DNA of 64,000 nucleotides from Caulobacter sp. SLTY (GTDB lineage Bacteria; Pseudomonadota; Alphaproteobacteria; Caulobacterales; Caulobacteraceae), in contig NZ_JAAALA010000008.1 in the NCBI RefSeq assembly GCF_009905535.1, positions 73,487-137,486 on the forward strand, read 5' to 3'. Below are positions 1 to 9,446 of this stretch, piece after piece; position 1 is the stretch's first letter, and the number at the start of each line of letters is the position of its first letter. The position numbers and the translations under genes are program-made. Below the pieces are notes generated by a model. It had not been told where the DNA came from. It ran no database searches and worked only from the letters and a program-made list of their open reading frames with translations.

Positions 1-302
1 TCGGCGCAACGGACGGCGTCGGCCAGATCCTCGCTGGCGCTGGGACTGGTGTCGACGATCATCAGGTCGCGGCCCGCGCGGCGCGCGGCCTGCTGGGTGG
101 CGAACAGGGCGGGCGACTTCGCGCCGAACACCACGGGCCCGCCGATGCGCCGCTCACGCCGCCATTCGGAAGCCGAGCCCTGGCGGTCGCAGTCGGCCAG
201 CAGCACGCCGCGTCCGCCGAGCCAGGCGGCCACCGCCAGGTGCAGTGACACGGTTGTCTTGCCCGTGCCGCCCTTGCGGGAGAGAACCGCCAGCGTCTTC
301 AT
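1..302 (-). CDS. ParA/MinD-like ATPase, 3' truncated by window edge
   Basis: P-loop ATPase of the ParA/MinD/Soj superfamily. Such proteins dimerise on ATP and position DNA or protein cargo in the cytoplasm. Only the first ~100 residues are in the window. The deviant Walker A KGGTGKTT is at residues 10-17 with the signature lysine at 10. DCDRQGSASEW (37-47) and the Walker B MIVDT (81-85) follow in the expected order. DxDxQGSAxxW is more like small orphan or plasmid-type ParA/VirC1 proteins than the chromosomal ParA of parABS. The ATG at 300-302 is the only start giving an intact Walker A. No ParB partner is visible because the downstream side lies outside the window. Confidence 0.85.
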   Translation of the reverse strand, partial: MKTLAVLSRKGGTGKTTVSLHLAVAAWLGGRGVLLADCDRQGSASEWRRERRIGGPVVFGAKSPALFATQQAARRAGRDLMIVDTSPSASEDLADAVRCA

Positions 303-540
303 GAGGCTACCGGCCGGTCACCGGCGAGGCGGGTGAAGCGCGATCCCATCATGTCAGCCCCCCTCTATCCGGCGGAATGGACAGCCTTTTAGCGCGGTCC
401 TGTGGCGGTGATACGGCAAGGGATCGGCGACGAATCCCCCCGCCACCGCTTACCCCGTCCCGGGCGCTGAGGTAACACGGGCCATCGAACAGTGACAGTC
501 CGTGCGCGCTGGCGGCGAGATCGGCCCGGCCAATTGCCTG

Positions 541-2124
541 TCAGTTGAGCGCCAGCCGGCTGTCCACGCCCACCGCGGTGAGGAAGGCCTCATCGTGGCT
601 GACCAGCAGCAGGGCGCCGTCATAGCCGGCCAGGGCCGCCTCGATGGCCTCGATGGAGGCGAGGTCCAGGTGGTTGGTCGGCTCGTCGAGGATCAGCAGC
701 TGGGGCGGGCGGTCGCCGAGCAGGACGCAGGCCAGGGCCGCGCGCAGACGCTCGCCGCCACTCAGCGAGCCGACCATCTGGTCGGCTGCGGTGTTGCGGA
801 ACAGGAACCGGGCCAGGGCGGCCTGGGCGCGGTTCCGGTCGGCGGCGGGGTTCAGGCGACGGAAGTTGACGAGGATGGTCTGGTCGTCGCGCAGGATGGC
901 GGCCCGCTGGTCGAGCATCAGGGCCGGGACGCCGCGCCGGACAGTCCCGGCGGTGGGGTCCAGTTTGCCGGCGGCGATGCGGATCAGGCTGGTCTTGCCC
1001 GAGCCGTTTGGGCCGGTGACCGCGATCCGCTGGGGGCCGGCGATGCGCAGGTAGAGGTTTTCGAATAGCCGCGGCTGGCCGGGCCAGGCGAAGGCGAGGT
1101 CATCGAGTTCCAGCACCAGTCGGCCCGTCGGCAGGCCGCTGGGCGGCAGGTCGAAGGCCAGGGCGCGGGTGCGTTCGACCCGGCCCTGCGCATCGGCCAG
1201 GGTCTCGGCGGCGGCGTCTCGGCGGCGTTCAGCCAGCCGCTCGCCTCGCCCGCCGCTGTTCTGGGCCCGCTCGGCCATGGCGCCGAGCAGGATCTTCGGC
1301 TCGCTCTTCTTCGCGGCGAACTTGCGGCCGGCAGCGTCGCGGCGATCCTGTTTTTCGCGAGCGGCCTGCGCCTCGCGGTCAACGCGGGCGGCATCGCGCT
1401 GAGCGGCGGCAAGATCGCGCTCGGCGGCGGCGGCTTCCTGGGCCTTGCGGTCGGCGTAGAGGCTGTAGCCTCCGCCATAGACGGCCGCCCCGAGGCCGGA
1501 GAGTTCAACGACACGGTCCATGCCCTCCAGCAGGGCGCGGTCGTGGCTGACCACCACCGCCCCGCCGCGCCAGCGGCGCAGGATCTCGCCGACCAGCGCG
1601 CGAGACTCGGCGTCGAGGTTGTTAGTCGGCTCGTCGAGCAGGATCACGTCCGGCTCGGCCACCAACAGAGCGGCCAAAGCGGCGCGGGTCGCCTGGCCGC
1701 CGCTCAGCGAAACGGCCGGCCGGTTCAGATCCAGGCCGTCCAATCCCACCTCGGCCAACGCCGCATCCAGCCGGGCGGGCAGCGTCCAGTCGGCGTCGGC
1801 GAAGTCGGCCTCGCTGCCCTCTCCCGCTTCGATACGGGCCAGGCGGTCGACCGCAGCCGCGACGCCGAGAAGATCGGCCAAACGGTCGTCCGGACCAAGA
1901 AAGGGGGTCTGGCGCAGCATGGCGACCCTGCCCCGGATGGCGACCTCGCCGGCGCGCGGCGCCGCCTCACCGGCCATCAGCCGCAGCAAAGTGGTCTTGC
2001 CGACACCGTTGCGGCCGATCAGGCCGGTGCGCTCAGGCCCGACGGCCAGGGTCAGGTTTTCGAAGAGGGTGCGCCCATCAGGAGAGGCGGCGGAGACGGA
2101 ATCCAGGGTGATCAGGGCGGACAT
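541..2124 (-). CDS. ABC-F family ATP-binding protein (Uup/EttA-like)
   Basis: Duplicated ATPase without membrane segments, 527 residues, the ABC-F architecture of ribosome-associated translation factors and antibiotic-protection proteins. Domain 1: Walker A GRNGVGKTT at 37-45, signature LSGGQ at 140-144, Walker B ILLDEPTNNLD at 161-171. A charged Ala/Arg-rich linker (about 220-330, probably coiled coil) leads to domain 2: Walker A GPNGSGKTS at 371-379, signature LSGGE at 454-458, Walker B LLILDEPTNHLD at 476-487. Family length is about 520-640, so this is on the short side and lacks the Uup C-terminal coiled coil. Which ABC-F subfamily it belongs to cannot be settled by eye. It is divergent from the DUF1203 gene, with 211 bases between the two starts. 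Confidence 0.9.
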   Translation of the reverse strand: MSALITLDSVSAASPDGRTLFENLTLAVGPERTGLIGRNGVGKTTLLRLMAGEAAPRAGEVAIRGRVAMLRQTPFLGPDDRLADLLGVAAAVDRLARIEAGEGSEADFADADWTLPARLDAALAEVGLDGLDLNRPAVSLSGGQATRAALAALLVAEPDVILLDEPTNNLDAESRALVGEILRRWRGGAVVVSHDRALLEGMDRVVELSGLGAAVYGGGYSLYADRKAQEAAAAERDLAAAQRDAARVDREAQAAREKQDRRDAAGRKFAAKKSEPKILLGAMAERAQNSGGRGERLAERRRDAAAETLADAQGRVERTRALAFDLPPSGLPTGRLVLELDDLAFAWPGQPRLFENLYLRIAGPQRIAVTGPNGSGKTSLIRIAAGKLDPTAGTVRRGVPALMLDQRAAILRDDQTILVNFRRLNPAADRNRAQAALARFLFRNTAADQMVGSLSGGERLRAALACVLLGDRPPQLLILDEPTNHLDLASIEAIEAALAGYDGALLLVSHDEAFLTAVGVDSRLALN

Positions 2125-2335
2125 GGGAACTCACGGCGAGGGAGGCGTTCTGGGCGAAACGGGGGTCCGTCGCGATGATCAAGGCGCTCTCCACTGCCTG
2201 CGGCCCTATGCCGACTGTGGCGGCGATATAGGGTCCGCGGCCGGGCGGCGCAAACGATTGCCGAGCAAGCCGCGGAGTTTCAGGCCGGAGTGGCGGCGGC
2301 AGAAATGCTCTCAGAACCCCACAGAGGAGCCCGTC

Positions 2336-2803
2336 ATGTCCTTCCGCGTCACCGGCCTGTCGCCAGAACTCTTCCGACCGCTGTTTGGCCTCTCCAACTC
2401 GGCCCTTACCGGCCAGGGTGTGGTCCGCCAGACCGTCGAGGCCAACCCGGCCGCGCCCTGCCGCGTCACCCTGGACGACGCCGAGGTCGGGGAGACGGTT
2501 CTGCTGCTCAATTTCGAGCACCAGGACGCCGACACCCCCTACCGCTCGCGCCATGCCATCTTCATTCGCGAGGCCGCCGAGGCCCCGGCTGTATTCGAGG
2601 GCGAACTGCCGCCGGCCCTGGCGCGGCGGCTGCTGTCGCTGCGCGCCTTCGACGGCGACCACATGATGATCGACGCAGAGGTGGTCGAGGGGGTGGAGGC
2701 CAAGCCGCTGATCGAACGCCTGTTGGCAGACAACCGCACCGCCTACCTGCACGCCCACTACGCCCGGCGGGGCTGCTTCGCGGCGCGGATCGACCGGGTC
2801 TAG
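2336..2803 (+). CDS. DUF1203 domain protein
   Basis: 155-residue soluble protein that I recognise as DUF1203. These proteins have no established biochemical role. It starts MSFRVTGLSPE and contains NFEHQDADTPYRSRHAIFI and the C-terminal HAHYARRGCFAARIDRV typical of the family. The open frame continues upstream, but ATG 2336 is preceded by GAGGAG at the right distance and matches the family N-terminus. There is no signal peptide or membrane segment. It is transcribed divergently from the ABC-F gene and convergently with the TetR gene. Confidence 0.8.
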   Translation: MSFRVTGLSPELFRPLFGLSNSALTGQGVVRQTVEANPAAPCRVTLDDAEVGETVLLLNFEHQDADTPYRSRHAIFIREAAEAPAVFEGELPPALARRLLSLRAFDGDHMMIDAEVVEGVEAKPLIERLLADNRTAYLHAHYARRGCFAARIDRV

Positions 2804-2818
2804 TCGGGGCCTCAGACG

Positions 2819-3391
2819 TCAGCGGCTCGCGTCGGCAAGCGCGGCAAGGGCTTCAGCCGCCGCCAGCACCGGCGCTTCGGACCGCTCGGCGCGGGCCAGG
2901 ATCAGCGAGCCCTCCATGTTGGTGATCACCAGCAGCGCGATGCGATCGGCGGCGTCGTCCGGCAGGCCGGCGGCGCTGAGGCGGGACGCCATGGCCTCTC
3001 GCCACGAGGCGTAGACCGTCCGGGCGGCAGCCGCGATCGCGTCGTCCTGGGCCGCCTGTTCCAACACGGTCGAGGCAATGGGCGAGCCGTCGCGAAACCC
3101 AGAGGCCCGCAGCCAGCCGCCCATCAGCCGACCATACTCGCGCAGAAAATCTCCGGGCCGCTCCCCATGCGGCAGGGCGGCGATCGTTGCCGCGACCCTC
3201 TCGCCGGCGGCGGTGATAGCCGCAGTCCCGATCGCCGCCTTGCCGGCCGGGAAGTAGTGGTAGAGCGAGCCCTTCGGGGCGCCGCTGGCTTCGACGATCT
3301 GAGCCAGACCAGTGGCGGCGAAGCCCTGACGGCGGAACAGGCGCACGGCGGCGGCGATTATGGCCTCGCGATGCTTCGGCTTGGCGGACAT
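2819..3391 (-). CDS. TetR/AcrR family transcriptional regulator
   Basis: 190-residue one-component repressor. The N-terminal helix-turn-helix spans roughly residues 8-54: AAVRLFRRQGFAATGL, then LAQIVEASGAPKGSLYHYF, the canonical TetR recognition-helix pattern. The C-terminal ligand/dimer domain resembles the LmrA/YxaF group. It is divergent from a hotdog thioesterase, and the short gap between the two starts holds a perfect palindrome, TAGACCGGTCTA, at 3425-3436, the probable operator. I infer autoregulation and control of the thioesterase. The inducer is unknown. Confidence 0.9.
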   Translation of the reverse strand: MSAKPKHREAIIAAAVRLFRRQGFAATGLAQIVEASGAPKGSLYHYFPAGKAAIGTAAITAAGERVAATIAALPHGERPGDFLREYGRLMGGWLRASGFRDGSPIASTVLEQAAQDDAIAAAARTVYASWREAMASRLSAAGLPDDAADRIALLVITNMEGSLILARAERSEAPVLAAAEALAALADASR

Positions 3392-3424
3392 GGGTTGCGG
3401 CCCTCGATGTTCTCAGAAATTATA

Positions 3425-3436
3425 TAGACCGGTCTA
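3425..3436. promoter_or_regulatory. Palindromic TetR-family operator candidate
   Basis: Perfect 12-base palindrome TAGACCGGTCTA in the divergent gap between the TetR gene (start 3391) and the thioesterase gene (start 3438). TAGACC/GGTCTA half-sites are common among TetR repressors of this type. It ends one base before the annotated thioesterase ATG, so binding would block that promoter or start directly. This also suggests either a leaderless mRNA or translation from the internal ATG at 3453. Confidence 0.7.
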
Positions 3437-3437
3437 A

Positions 3438-3866
3438 ATGAAAGTTGAACCGATGACGCCAGAAGGCTTCGAACCGCATTTCCGCAAGAGCGGGCTCACC
3501 GATCCCTGGGAGCCGATCTATAGCCGGCGAGTCCCTGGCGAGGCGGTGATCATCGGCCTGCGGGCCGGCCAGGCGCACGTGAACAGCCGGGGTCTGGTCC
3601 ATGGCGGGTTGATCGCAGCAATGGCCGACAACGCCATGGGCCTGTCCTGCGTCGAGCAGGCGGAGCCGGGCTCGCTGAGCGGCCTGCTTACGGCCAGCAT
3701 GACCACCGACTACGTCGGGGTGGCCAAGGTCGGCCAGTGGCTGGAGTTCACGACAGGCTTCGTGAAGGTCGGCCGATCGATCTGTTTCGCCCAGTGCTTC
3801 GTCACCGCCGACGGCAAGCCCTGCGCCCGGGCCAATGCGACCTTTTCGGTGGTGCGGGCGGCTTGA
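3438..3866 (+). CDS. PaaI-family hotdog thioesterase
   Basis: 142-residue single hotdog-fold protein. Proteins of this family hydrolyse acyl-CoA thioesters in the cytoplasm. The family motif HGGLIAAMADNAMG starts at residue 55, with the helix and candidate catalytic acid D64. Length is normal for PaaI/YdiI-type enzymes. Two starts are possible: ATG 3438, directly abutting the operator palindrome with no room for a ribosome-binding site, and ATG 3453 (residue 6). The first would be leaderless. Divergence from a TetR regulator suggests induction by an acyl or aromatic compound. The substrate is unknown. Confidence 0.85.
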   Translation: MKVEPMTPEGFEPHFRKSGLTDPWEPIYSRRVPGEAVIIGLRAGQAHVNSRGLVHGGLIAAMADNAMGLSCVEQAEPGSLSGLLTASMTTDYVGVAKVGQWLEFTTGFVKVGRSICFAQCFVTADGKPCARANATFSVVRAA

Positions 3867-3920
3867 GGCTTGCGAGCCGATGCTCGGCGCGGGAGGCTGT
3901 CCTAAAGGCTGGAGGCCACC

Positions 3921-4322
3921 GTGATCGAACTGCTCGCCATCTCACTGTTGCTGTTCGCCCTCAAGGAGGAGCCGAAACTCGATCCAACACGGGACAAGCC
4001 AGCGCCGGCCAACGCCGTCTTCTTCAGCGATTGCCTGGCCGATGGGACCGCCAAGGGCACGCTGGGGGCGCAGAACGGCTATCTGATCATTCGCTGCCAC
4101 GGGGCGCCGGCGAAGCGGTTCTACGACAAGCTGGGGACCCTGCCGGAGAAGGCCACCTTCGTGGAGGTGCGCGGGACCGCGACCTGGCGGTTCACCACCC
4201 GGCCCAAGGAGAACACCGACGGTCTCGATGCCTGCTGGCAGGATACCGCCGCGGCCGGGACGGAGGCCGAATACGGCTGCCGGCTGATCTATCCGGCCGG
4301 CAAGTTCCTCGACGCGGAGTGA
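3921..4322 (+). CDS. Hypothetical protein with N-terminal hydrophobic segment
   Basis: 133 residues, not recognised. It opens with a short hydrophobic stretch (MIELLAISLLLFALK), which could be a signal or membrane anchor although no clear cleavage site is seen. Two pairs of cysteines (around residues 38 and 59, 106 and 120) could form disulfides outside the cytoplasm. The rest is a small soluble domain. It sits between the thioesterase gene and uvrA in the same direction, with a gap of 54 bases upstream. Codon use is like the neighbours, and GGAGGCCACC just upstream of the start supports the ATG. Confidence 0.65.
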   Translation: MIELLAISLLLFALKEEPKLDPTRDKPAPANAVFFSDCLADGTAKGTLGAQNGYLIIRCHGAPAKRFYDKLGTLPEKATFVEVRGTATWRFTTRPKENTDGLDACWQDTAAAGTEAEYGCRLIYPAGKFLDAE

Positions 4323-4366
4323 CCCCTGCTGCCACAGGTTGGCAACAAGTCGCCCGCGTGACGTTT

Positions 4367-4381
4367 GTTCGCATCTTGTTC
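4367..4381. promoter_or_regulatory. SOS box (LexA site), GTTC-N7-GTTC
   Basis: GTTCGCATCTTGTTC is an exact match to the alphaproteobacterial LexA operator GTTC-N7-GTTC. It ends 82 bases upstream of the uvrA ATG (4464). uvrA is a classical LexA target, so the match and the gene agree. It indicates induction of excision repair by DNA damage. Confidence 0.85.
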
Positions 4382-4463
4382 TTGTGTTATCCGACTCCCT
4401 GAACACTACATATTGCCGTTGCGCCGTGACCCATCGGGCCGGCTACTGCGTTCTCGGGACATC

Positions 4464-7358
4464 ATGGCAGAGCAGCTGAACTTCATCCGCGTGCGCGGCG
4501 CGCGGGAGCACAATCTGAAAAACGTCAGCGTCGATATTCCGCGCGGCGAGCTGGTGGTGATCACCGGGCTGTCGGGGTCCGGCAAGAGCTCGCTGGCGTT
4601 CGACACCATCTATGCCGAGGGCCAGCGCCGGTATGTGGAGAGCCTCTCGGCCTATGCCCGCCAGTTCCTGGAGCTGATGAGCAAGCCGGACGTCGACCAG
4701 ATTGAGGGTCTGTCGCCGGCCATCTCCATCGAGCAGAAGACAACCAGCCGCAATCCGCGTTCCACAGTTGGCACGGTGACCGAGATCCACGACTACATGC
4801 GCCTGCTGTGGGCTCGGGTCGGGGTTCCCTATTCGCCGGCCACCGGCCTGCCCATCGAGAGCCAGACCGTCAGCCAGATGGTCGACAAGCTGACCGCCCT
4901 GCCCGAGGGCGAGCGCATCTATCTGCTGGCCCCCGTAGTGCGCGACCGGAAGGGCGAGTACCGCAAGGAAATCGCCGAGTGGCGCAAGCAGGGCTACCAG
5001 CGGCTGAAGATCGACGGGACCCTGTACCCCATCGAGGATGTCCCGGAGCTCGACAAGAAGTACAAGCACGACATCGACGTGGTGGTCGACCGGCTGGTCA
5101 CCAAGCCGGGCCTGGAGGGCCGTTACGCAGACAGCCTGGAGCAGGCGCTGCGGCTGGCCGACGGGCTGGCGGTGGCCGAATGGGCGGATGTGAAGGAGGG
5201 CGAGAAGGAGCCGCAGCGGCTGCTGTTCTCGGAGAAGTTCGCCTGCCCGGTCAGCGGCTTCACCATCGCGGAGATCGAGCCCCGACTGTTCTCATTCAAC
5301 AACCCGGCGGGCGCCTGCCCGGTCTGTGACGGGCTGGGGGCCAAGCTGGCCTTCGACGCCGACATGGTGATCCCGGACAAGGACAAGAGCCTGCACAAGG
5401 GGGCGGTCTCGCCCTGGGCCAAGGGGCCCTCACCCCTCTACACCCAGACCCTGCAGGCCCTGGCGCTGCACTACGGCTTCTCGATGGACAAGCCCTGGCA
5501 TTCGCTGCCGGAGAAGGCCCATGAGGTGGTGCTGTATGGTACCGGGACCGAGAAGATAAAGTTTGTCTACGACGACAACGCCCGCAAGTACGAGGTGGTG
5601 AAACCGTTCGAAGGCGTGCTGCCCAACCTCGAGCGGCGCTGGCGGGAGACCGACAGCAGCTGGGTGCGCGAGGAACTGGGGCGCTATCAGTCGGATACCC
5701 CCTGCGAGGCCTGCGGCGGCGCGCGGCTGCGGCCCGAGGCGCTGGCGGTGAAGATCGCGGGCAAGAATATCTCCGAGATCTCCGGCCTGGCGATCCGACC
5801 GGCGCGGGACTGGTTCGCGGGCCTCGAAGGCCAGCTGTCGGACAAGCAGATGGAGATCGCCCGGCGGATCCTGAAGGAGATCAACGACCGCCTGCGGTTC
5901 CTGGTCGATGTGGGGCTGGACTACCTCAACATGTCGCGCGCCTCCGGCACCCTGTCGGGCGGGGAGAGCCAGCGCATCCGGCTGGCCAGCCAGATCGGAT
6001 CGGGCCTTACCGGCGTGCTGTACGTGCTCGATGAGCCGTCCATCGGTCTGCACCAGCGGGACAACACCCGGCTTCTGCAGTCGCTGCAGGGGCTGCGGGA
6101 CCTCGGCAACAGCGTGCTCGTCGTCGAGCATGACGAGGAGGCGATCCTGACCGCGGACTATGTCATCGACATGGGTCCCGCCGCCGGCATCCACGGCGGA
6201 GAGATCTGCGCCGAGGGCACGCCACAGGACGTGATGAACAGCCCCAACAGCATGACGGGGCAGTATCTGGTCGGCACGCGCGAGATCGAGGTGCCGGAGA
6301 AAAGGCGGCCGATCAGCAAGAAGAGGGTGCTGCGTGTCGTCGGGGCGACCGGCAACAACCTGAAGGGCGTGACGGCGGAAATCCCCGTCGGCACCTTCAC
6401 CTGCATCACCGGGGTGTCGGGCGGCGGCAAGTCGACCTTCACCATCGAGACCCTCTACAAGGCGGCCGCCCGGCGGCTAAACAACGCCTCGGACGCCCCC
6501 GCCCCGCATGAGAAGATCGAAGGGCTAGAGAACTTCGACAAGGTCATCGACATCGACCAGAGCCCGATCGGCCGCACCCCGCGCTCGAACCCGGCCACCT
6601 ATACCGGCGCCTTCCAGCCGATCCGCGACTGGTATGCCGCCCTGCCGGAGGCCAAGGCCCGCGGCTACGGCCCCGGCCGCTTCAGCTTCAACGTCAAGGG
6701 CGGCCGCTGCGAGGCGTGCCAGGGCGACGGACTGATCAAGATCGAGATGCACTTCCTGCCCGACGTCTACGTCACCTGCGGCGTCTGCAAGGGCAAGCGC
6801 TACAACCGCGAGACCCTGGAAATCCTGTTCAAGGGCAAGTCGATCAGCGACGTGCTGGACATGACCGTCGAGGAGGCGGCCGAGTTCTTCAAGGCCGTGC
6901 CGCCGGTGCGCGACAAGATGGAGACGCTGAAGCGTGTCGGCCTGACCTATGTTCAGGTCGGCCAGTCAGCCACCACCCTGTCGGGCGGCGAAGCGCAGCG
7001 GGTGAAGCTGTCGAAGGAGCTCAGCAAGCGGGCGACCGGGCGGACTCTCTACATCCTCGACGAGCCGACCACCGGTCTGCATTTTGAGGACGTGCGCAAG
7101 CTTTTGGAGGTGCTCCACGAGCTGGTCGACCAGGGCAACACCGTGGTGGTCATCGAGCATAACCTGGACGTGGTGAAGACCGCCGACTGGCTGGTCGACT
7201 TCGGCCCCGAGGGCGGAGACGGCGGCGGCGAGATCGTGGCTGTCGGCACGCCCGAGCAGGTGGCCGGCGTCAAGGAAAGCTGGACCGGCCGCTATCTCGA
7301 CCAGCTGCTCCAGCGCCACCGCGACCGCGCCGCCGAGCGGCGCAAGAAGCGGGCCTGA
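4464..7358 (+). CDS. uvrA: Excinuclease ABC subunit A
   Basis: 964-residue damage-recognition ATPase of nucleotide excision repair, acting with UvrB and UvrC on bulky lesions. First ATPase: Walker A GLSGSGKS at 35-42, and [12 protein letters not shown] near 497. Second: Walker [10 protein letters not shown] near 650, and [11 protein letters not shown] near 838, followed by [13 protein letters not shown]. Zinc-binding elements are visible: [14 protein letters not shown], and CEAC...[10 protein letters not shown] near 750. Full length for the family. The frame opens earlier (4365), but [18 protein letters not shown] at 4464 is the family N-terminus and keeps the SOS box at 4367-4381 upstream. 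The gene ends back to back with a convergent membrane-protein gene. Confidence 0.98.
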   Translation: MAEQLNFIRVRGAREHNLKNVSVDIPRGELVVITGLSGSGKSSLAFDTIYAEGQRRYVESLSAYARQFLELMSKPDVDQIEGLSPAISIEQKTTSRNPRSTVGTVTEIHDYMRLLWARVGVPYSPATGLPIESQTVSQMVDKLTALPEGERIYLLAPVVRDRKGEYRKEIAEWRKQGYQRLKIDGTLYPIEDVPELDKKYKHDIDVVVDRLVTKPGLEGRYADSLEQALRLADGLAVAEWADVKEGEKEPQRLLFSEKFACPVSGFTIAEIEPRLFSFNNPAGACPVCDGLGAKLAFDADMVIPDKDKSLHKGAVSPWAKGPSPLYTQTLQALALHYGFSMDKPWHSLPEKAHEVVLYGTGTEKIKFVYDDNARKYEVVKPFEGVLPNLERRWRETDSSWVREELGRYQSDTPCEACGGARLRPEALAVKIAGKNISEISGLAIRPARDWFAGLEGQLSDKQMEIARRILKEINDRLRFLVDVGLDYLNMSRASGTLSGGESQRIRLASQIGSGLTGVLYVLDEPSIGLHQRDNTRLLQSLQGLRDLGNSVLVVEHDEEAILTADYVIDMGPAAGIHGGEICAEGTPQDVMNSPNSMTGQYLVGTREIEVPEKRRPISKKRVLRVVGATGNNLKGVTAEIPVGTFTCITGVSGGGKSTFTIETLYKAAARRLNNASDAPAPHEKIEGLENFDKVIDIDQSPIGRTPRSNPATYTGAFQPIRDWYAALPEAKARGYGPGRFSFNVKGGRCEACQGDGLIKIEMHFLPDVYVTCGVCKGKRYNRETLEILFKGKSISDVLDMTVEEAAEFFKAVPPVRDKMETLKRVGLTYVQVGQSATTLSGGEAQRVKLSKELSKRATGRTLYILDEPTTGLHFEDVRKLLEVLHELVDQGNTVVVIEHNLDVVKTADWLVDFGPEGGDGGGEIVAVGTPEQVAGVKESWTGRYLDQLLQRHRDRAAERRKKRA

Positions 7359-8252
7359 TCAGTCGAAGACGCCGGGCCGGGCCTTCAGCTGGGAATAGAC
7401 GACCGGTCCGGGCGTCAGGATGTTGATGTAGGCCAGGGCCAGGAAGCCGGCCATCAGCCCCTGGTAGACAAGCAGCGGACCAGTGAACAGGGCGGCGACC
7501 GAGCTCATCTCGGGGGCGGAAGCCTGGGCGAGGCCGTTGAACCCGAACACCACGCTGACCACGCCCACGGCCACGGCCAGGCCCAGCACCCAGACGATGA
7601 TCCCCATCACCCCAGCGATGAGATAGGCGAGGAACAGGTTCCAGAAATGGCCGCGGGTCATGTCCCAGGCGTCCCGAAGGGCGATGCGCCGGGTCTCGAA
7701 AGCCAGGGGCGCGGCCAGGGACAGGCGGATGGACAGGAAGATGATCACCGGAATAGCCGCGAGGAACGCAAGCAGGGAGCCCAACACCCCGCCCGCCACG
7801 CCGCCGATCACCGCGAGGATGCCGACCAGGAAGCCCGCCGCCATCACGACGCCAAGGAAGATCAGGTTCAGAATGATGACCAGCAGGATCTGGCGCACCT
7901 CGTCCGCGCCGAACGCGACCTTGCCCAGGGGACCGTCGGCGCCCGGCGTCAGCACCATCCGGGACGCCGAGGCGTACAGGACGCCGGTGATCACCGCCGA
8001 GATCAGCATGGTCACCAGGGAGGCCGGCGTCAGCCTCTGCAAGACGTCCATCAGGGCCGAGATATCCGGCTGAGGCGACTCGAGCAGCGCCTGGAGCTCC
8101 GCCATCGCCGGACCCGCCATCGCCGCTGTAACCACCAGGCTCAGCAGGTTTGTCGCCAGCATGAGCACCGCCCAGACGATCACCGAGCGGAGATTTTCGC
8201 GGGCGAACCTGAAGCCGGCAAGCCCGACATCGGTGGGCGAAAACTGGGACAT
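7359..8252 (-). CDS. Multi-pass membrane protein, paralogue 1 of 4
   Basis: 297-residue integral membrane protein with about six hydrophobic segments. It is one of four related genes between 7.3 and 12.3 kb. Shared features are an N-terminal soluble stretch like FSPTDVGLAGFRFARENLRS, and a central motif after a transmembrane helix, FETRRIALRDAWDMTRGHFW, matched in every copy as a (F/V)(E/D)xxR..W..T+G.(F/S) pattern. I chose ATG 8252 because AGGAGA lies upstream and it aligns with the paralogues; the frame itself opens at 8330. Function is not known. Transporter, membrane-remodelling or envelope-stress roles are all guesses. Confidence 0.75.
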   Translation of the reverse strand: MSQFSPTDVGLAGFRFARENLRSVIVWAVLMLATNLLSLVVTAAMAGPAMAELQALLESPQPDISALMDVLQRLTPASLVTMLISAVITGVLYASASRMVLTPGADGPLGKVAFGADEVRQILLVIILNLIFLGVVMAAGFLVGILAVIGGVAGGVLGSLLAFLAAIPVIIFLSIRLSLAAPLAFETRRIALRDAWDMTRGHFWNLFLAYLIAGVMGIIVWVLGLAVAVGVVSVVFGFNGLAQASAPEMSSVAALFTGPLLVYQGLMAGFLALAYINILTPGPVVYSQLKARPGVFD

Positions 8253-8358
8253 CGAAGCTCTCCTGGCGCGGCGATCGGCGACCTCTGACCCTGAATTAGC
8301 AGACTGCCGCGGTCGTGTAAGGCGCGTCACCCGACAAAAGCGCCTGGAGAGCCCGCCG

Positions 8359-9270
8359 TCAGTCGAAGGTGCTTAGGGCGGGGCTCAACTGGCGCTGGAT
8401 GTCCGGCGGCGGCGCGAGGATGCCGAGGCTCAGGACAACGCCCGCGATCTGCGAGATCGGCAGAATCAGCAGGTAGAGGATGATCACCGTAGGCGTCATC
8501 AGCCGGGCCAGGGCCTCAGGATCGCTCCCGCTCCCCATTGAGGCAAAGCCGCCCCCGACCGCCGCCAGCATGACCAGGCCGAGCAGCATGTAGAGCCCCA
8601 CGACCACCGCCAACGCGAGCAACCAGGCCAGGAGGTAGGCTCCCAGCATGGGCCAGAAACGCCCCTTGGTGGCCCCCCAGGACCCAAAGATGTTGATCCG
8701 ACGCTGGTCGAAGGTGAGGGCGCTGGCCAGCGACAGCCGCACCGCGAGGAAGATGAACAACCCGGCGAGCGCCAACTGGGTCACGAAGCCCAGCAATCCG
8801 CCCACCGCCCCGTCGGCGACCAGACCGACCCCGAAGGAGATACCGGCCCAGACCGCGCTCCAGCCGATGAACAGCAGGAAGTAGACGACCATCACGGCGA
8901 TCTGGCGAAACTCGTCGCCGCCGATCTTGAAGTAGGCGAATCCCTTGTCCTCGGGACGCAGGACGAGCCTGTTGACCGCCGTCTGCTGGATCGCCGACCA
9001 CAGCAGCGCCACGACAAGCACCACTCCATAGACCGGCAGGATCACCGACCAGACAGCCGGGCTCAGCTGTCCATCGGCGCTATCGAGCGATTGAAGCTCC
9101 CCGAGGCCAGCTATGCCACCAACCAGCGGAACCATGATCAGCAATGCAACGATCGCAAGGACGATGCTGGCCAGGAACGAGATGCCGGCCCAGGCCAGCA
9201 TCAATAACGGGCGCTTCACGGCCAGCCGATAGCCGCTCATCGCCGCCTCGGTTACCGACAATTGCGACAT
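8359..9270 (-). CDS. Multi-pass membrane protein, paralogue 2 of 4
   Basis: 303 residues, starts MSQLSVTEAAMSGYRLAVKRP. It shares with paralogue 1 the MSQ(F/L)S..(D/E) start, the helix layout and the central FDQRRINIFGSWGATKGRFW motif. About six hydrophobic segments; C-terminus ILAPPPDIQRQLSPALSTFD is close to that of paralogue 1 (ILTPGPVVYSQL...FD). Both are on the minus strand, separated by 106 bases, consistent with tandem duplication. No enzymatic motif is visible. Confidence 0.75.
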   Translation of the reverse strand: MSQLSVTEAAMSGYRLAVKRPLLMLAWAGISFLASIVLAIVALLIMVPLVGGIAGLGELQSLDSADGQLSPAVWSVILPVYGVVLVVALLWSAIQQTAVNRLVLRPEDKGFAYFKIGGDEFRQIAVMVVYFLLFIGWSAVWAGISFGVGLVADGAVGGLLGFVTQLALAGLFIFLAVRLSLASALTFDQRRINIFGSWGATKGRFWPMLGAYLLAWLLALAVVVGLYMLLGLVMLAAVGGGFASMGSGSDPEALARLMTPTVIILYLLILPISQIAGVVLSLGILAPPPDIQRQLSPALSTFD

Positions 9271-9446
9271 GGTCCTGCCCTCCCCAGTGCAGTGGTGATC
9301 CTGACACCTTATCAGCCAGGGTCCGGGCGCATAGGCGCAATCGGAGCCTGTAGCGCTCCGGCATACCCCGTGTTAGCCTTGATCACTGGCTGGTTCCGCC
9401 TGGGCGGGGCCGGAACTCCTCGATCCACTTCGTAGAAGAGTAAGTC

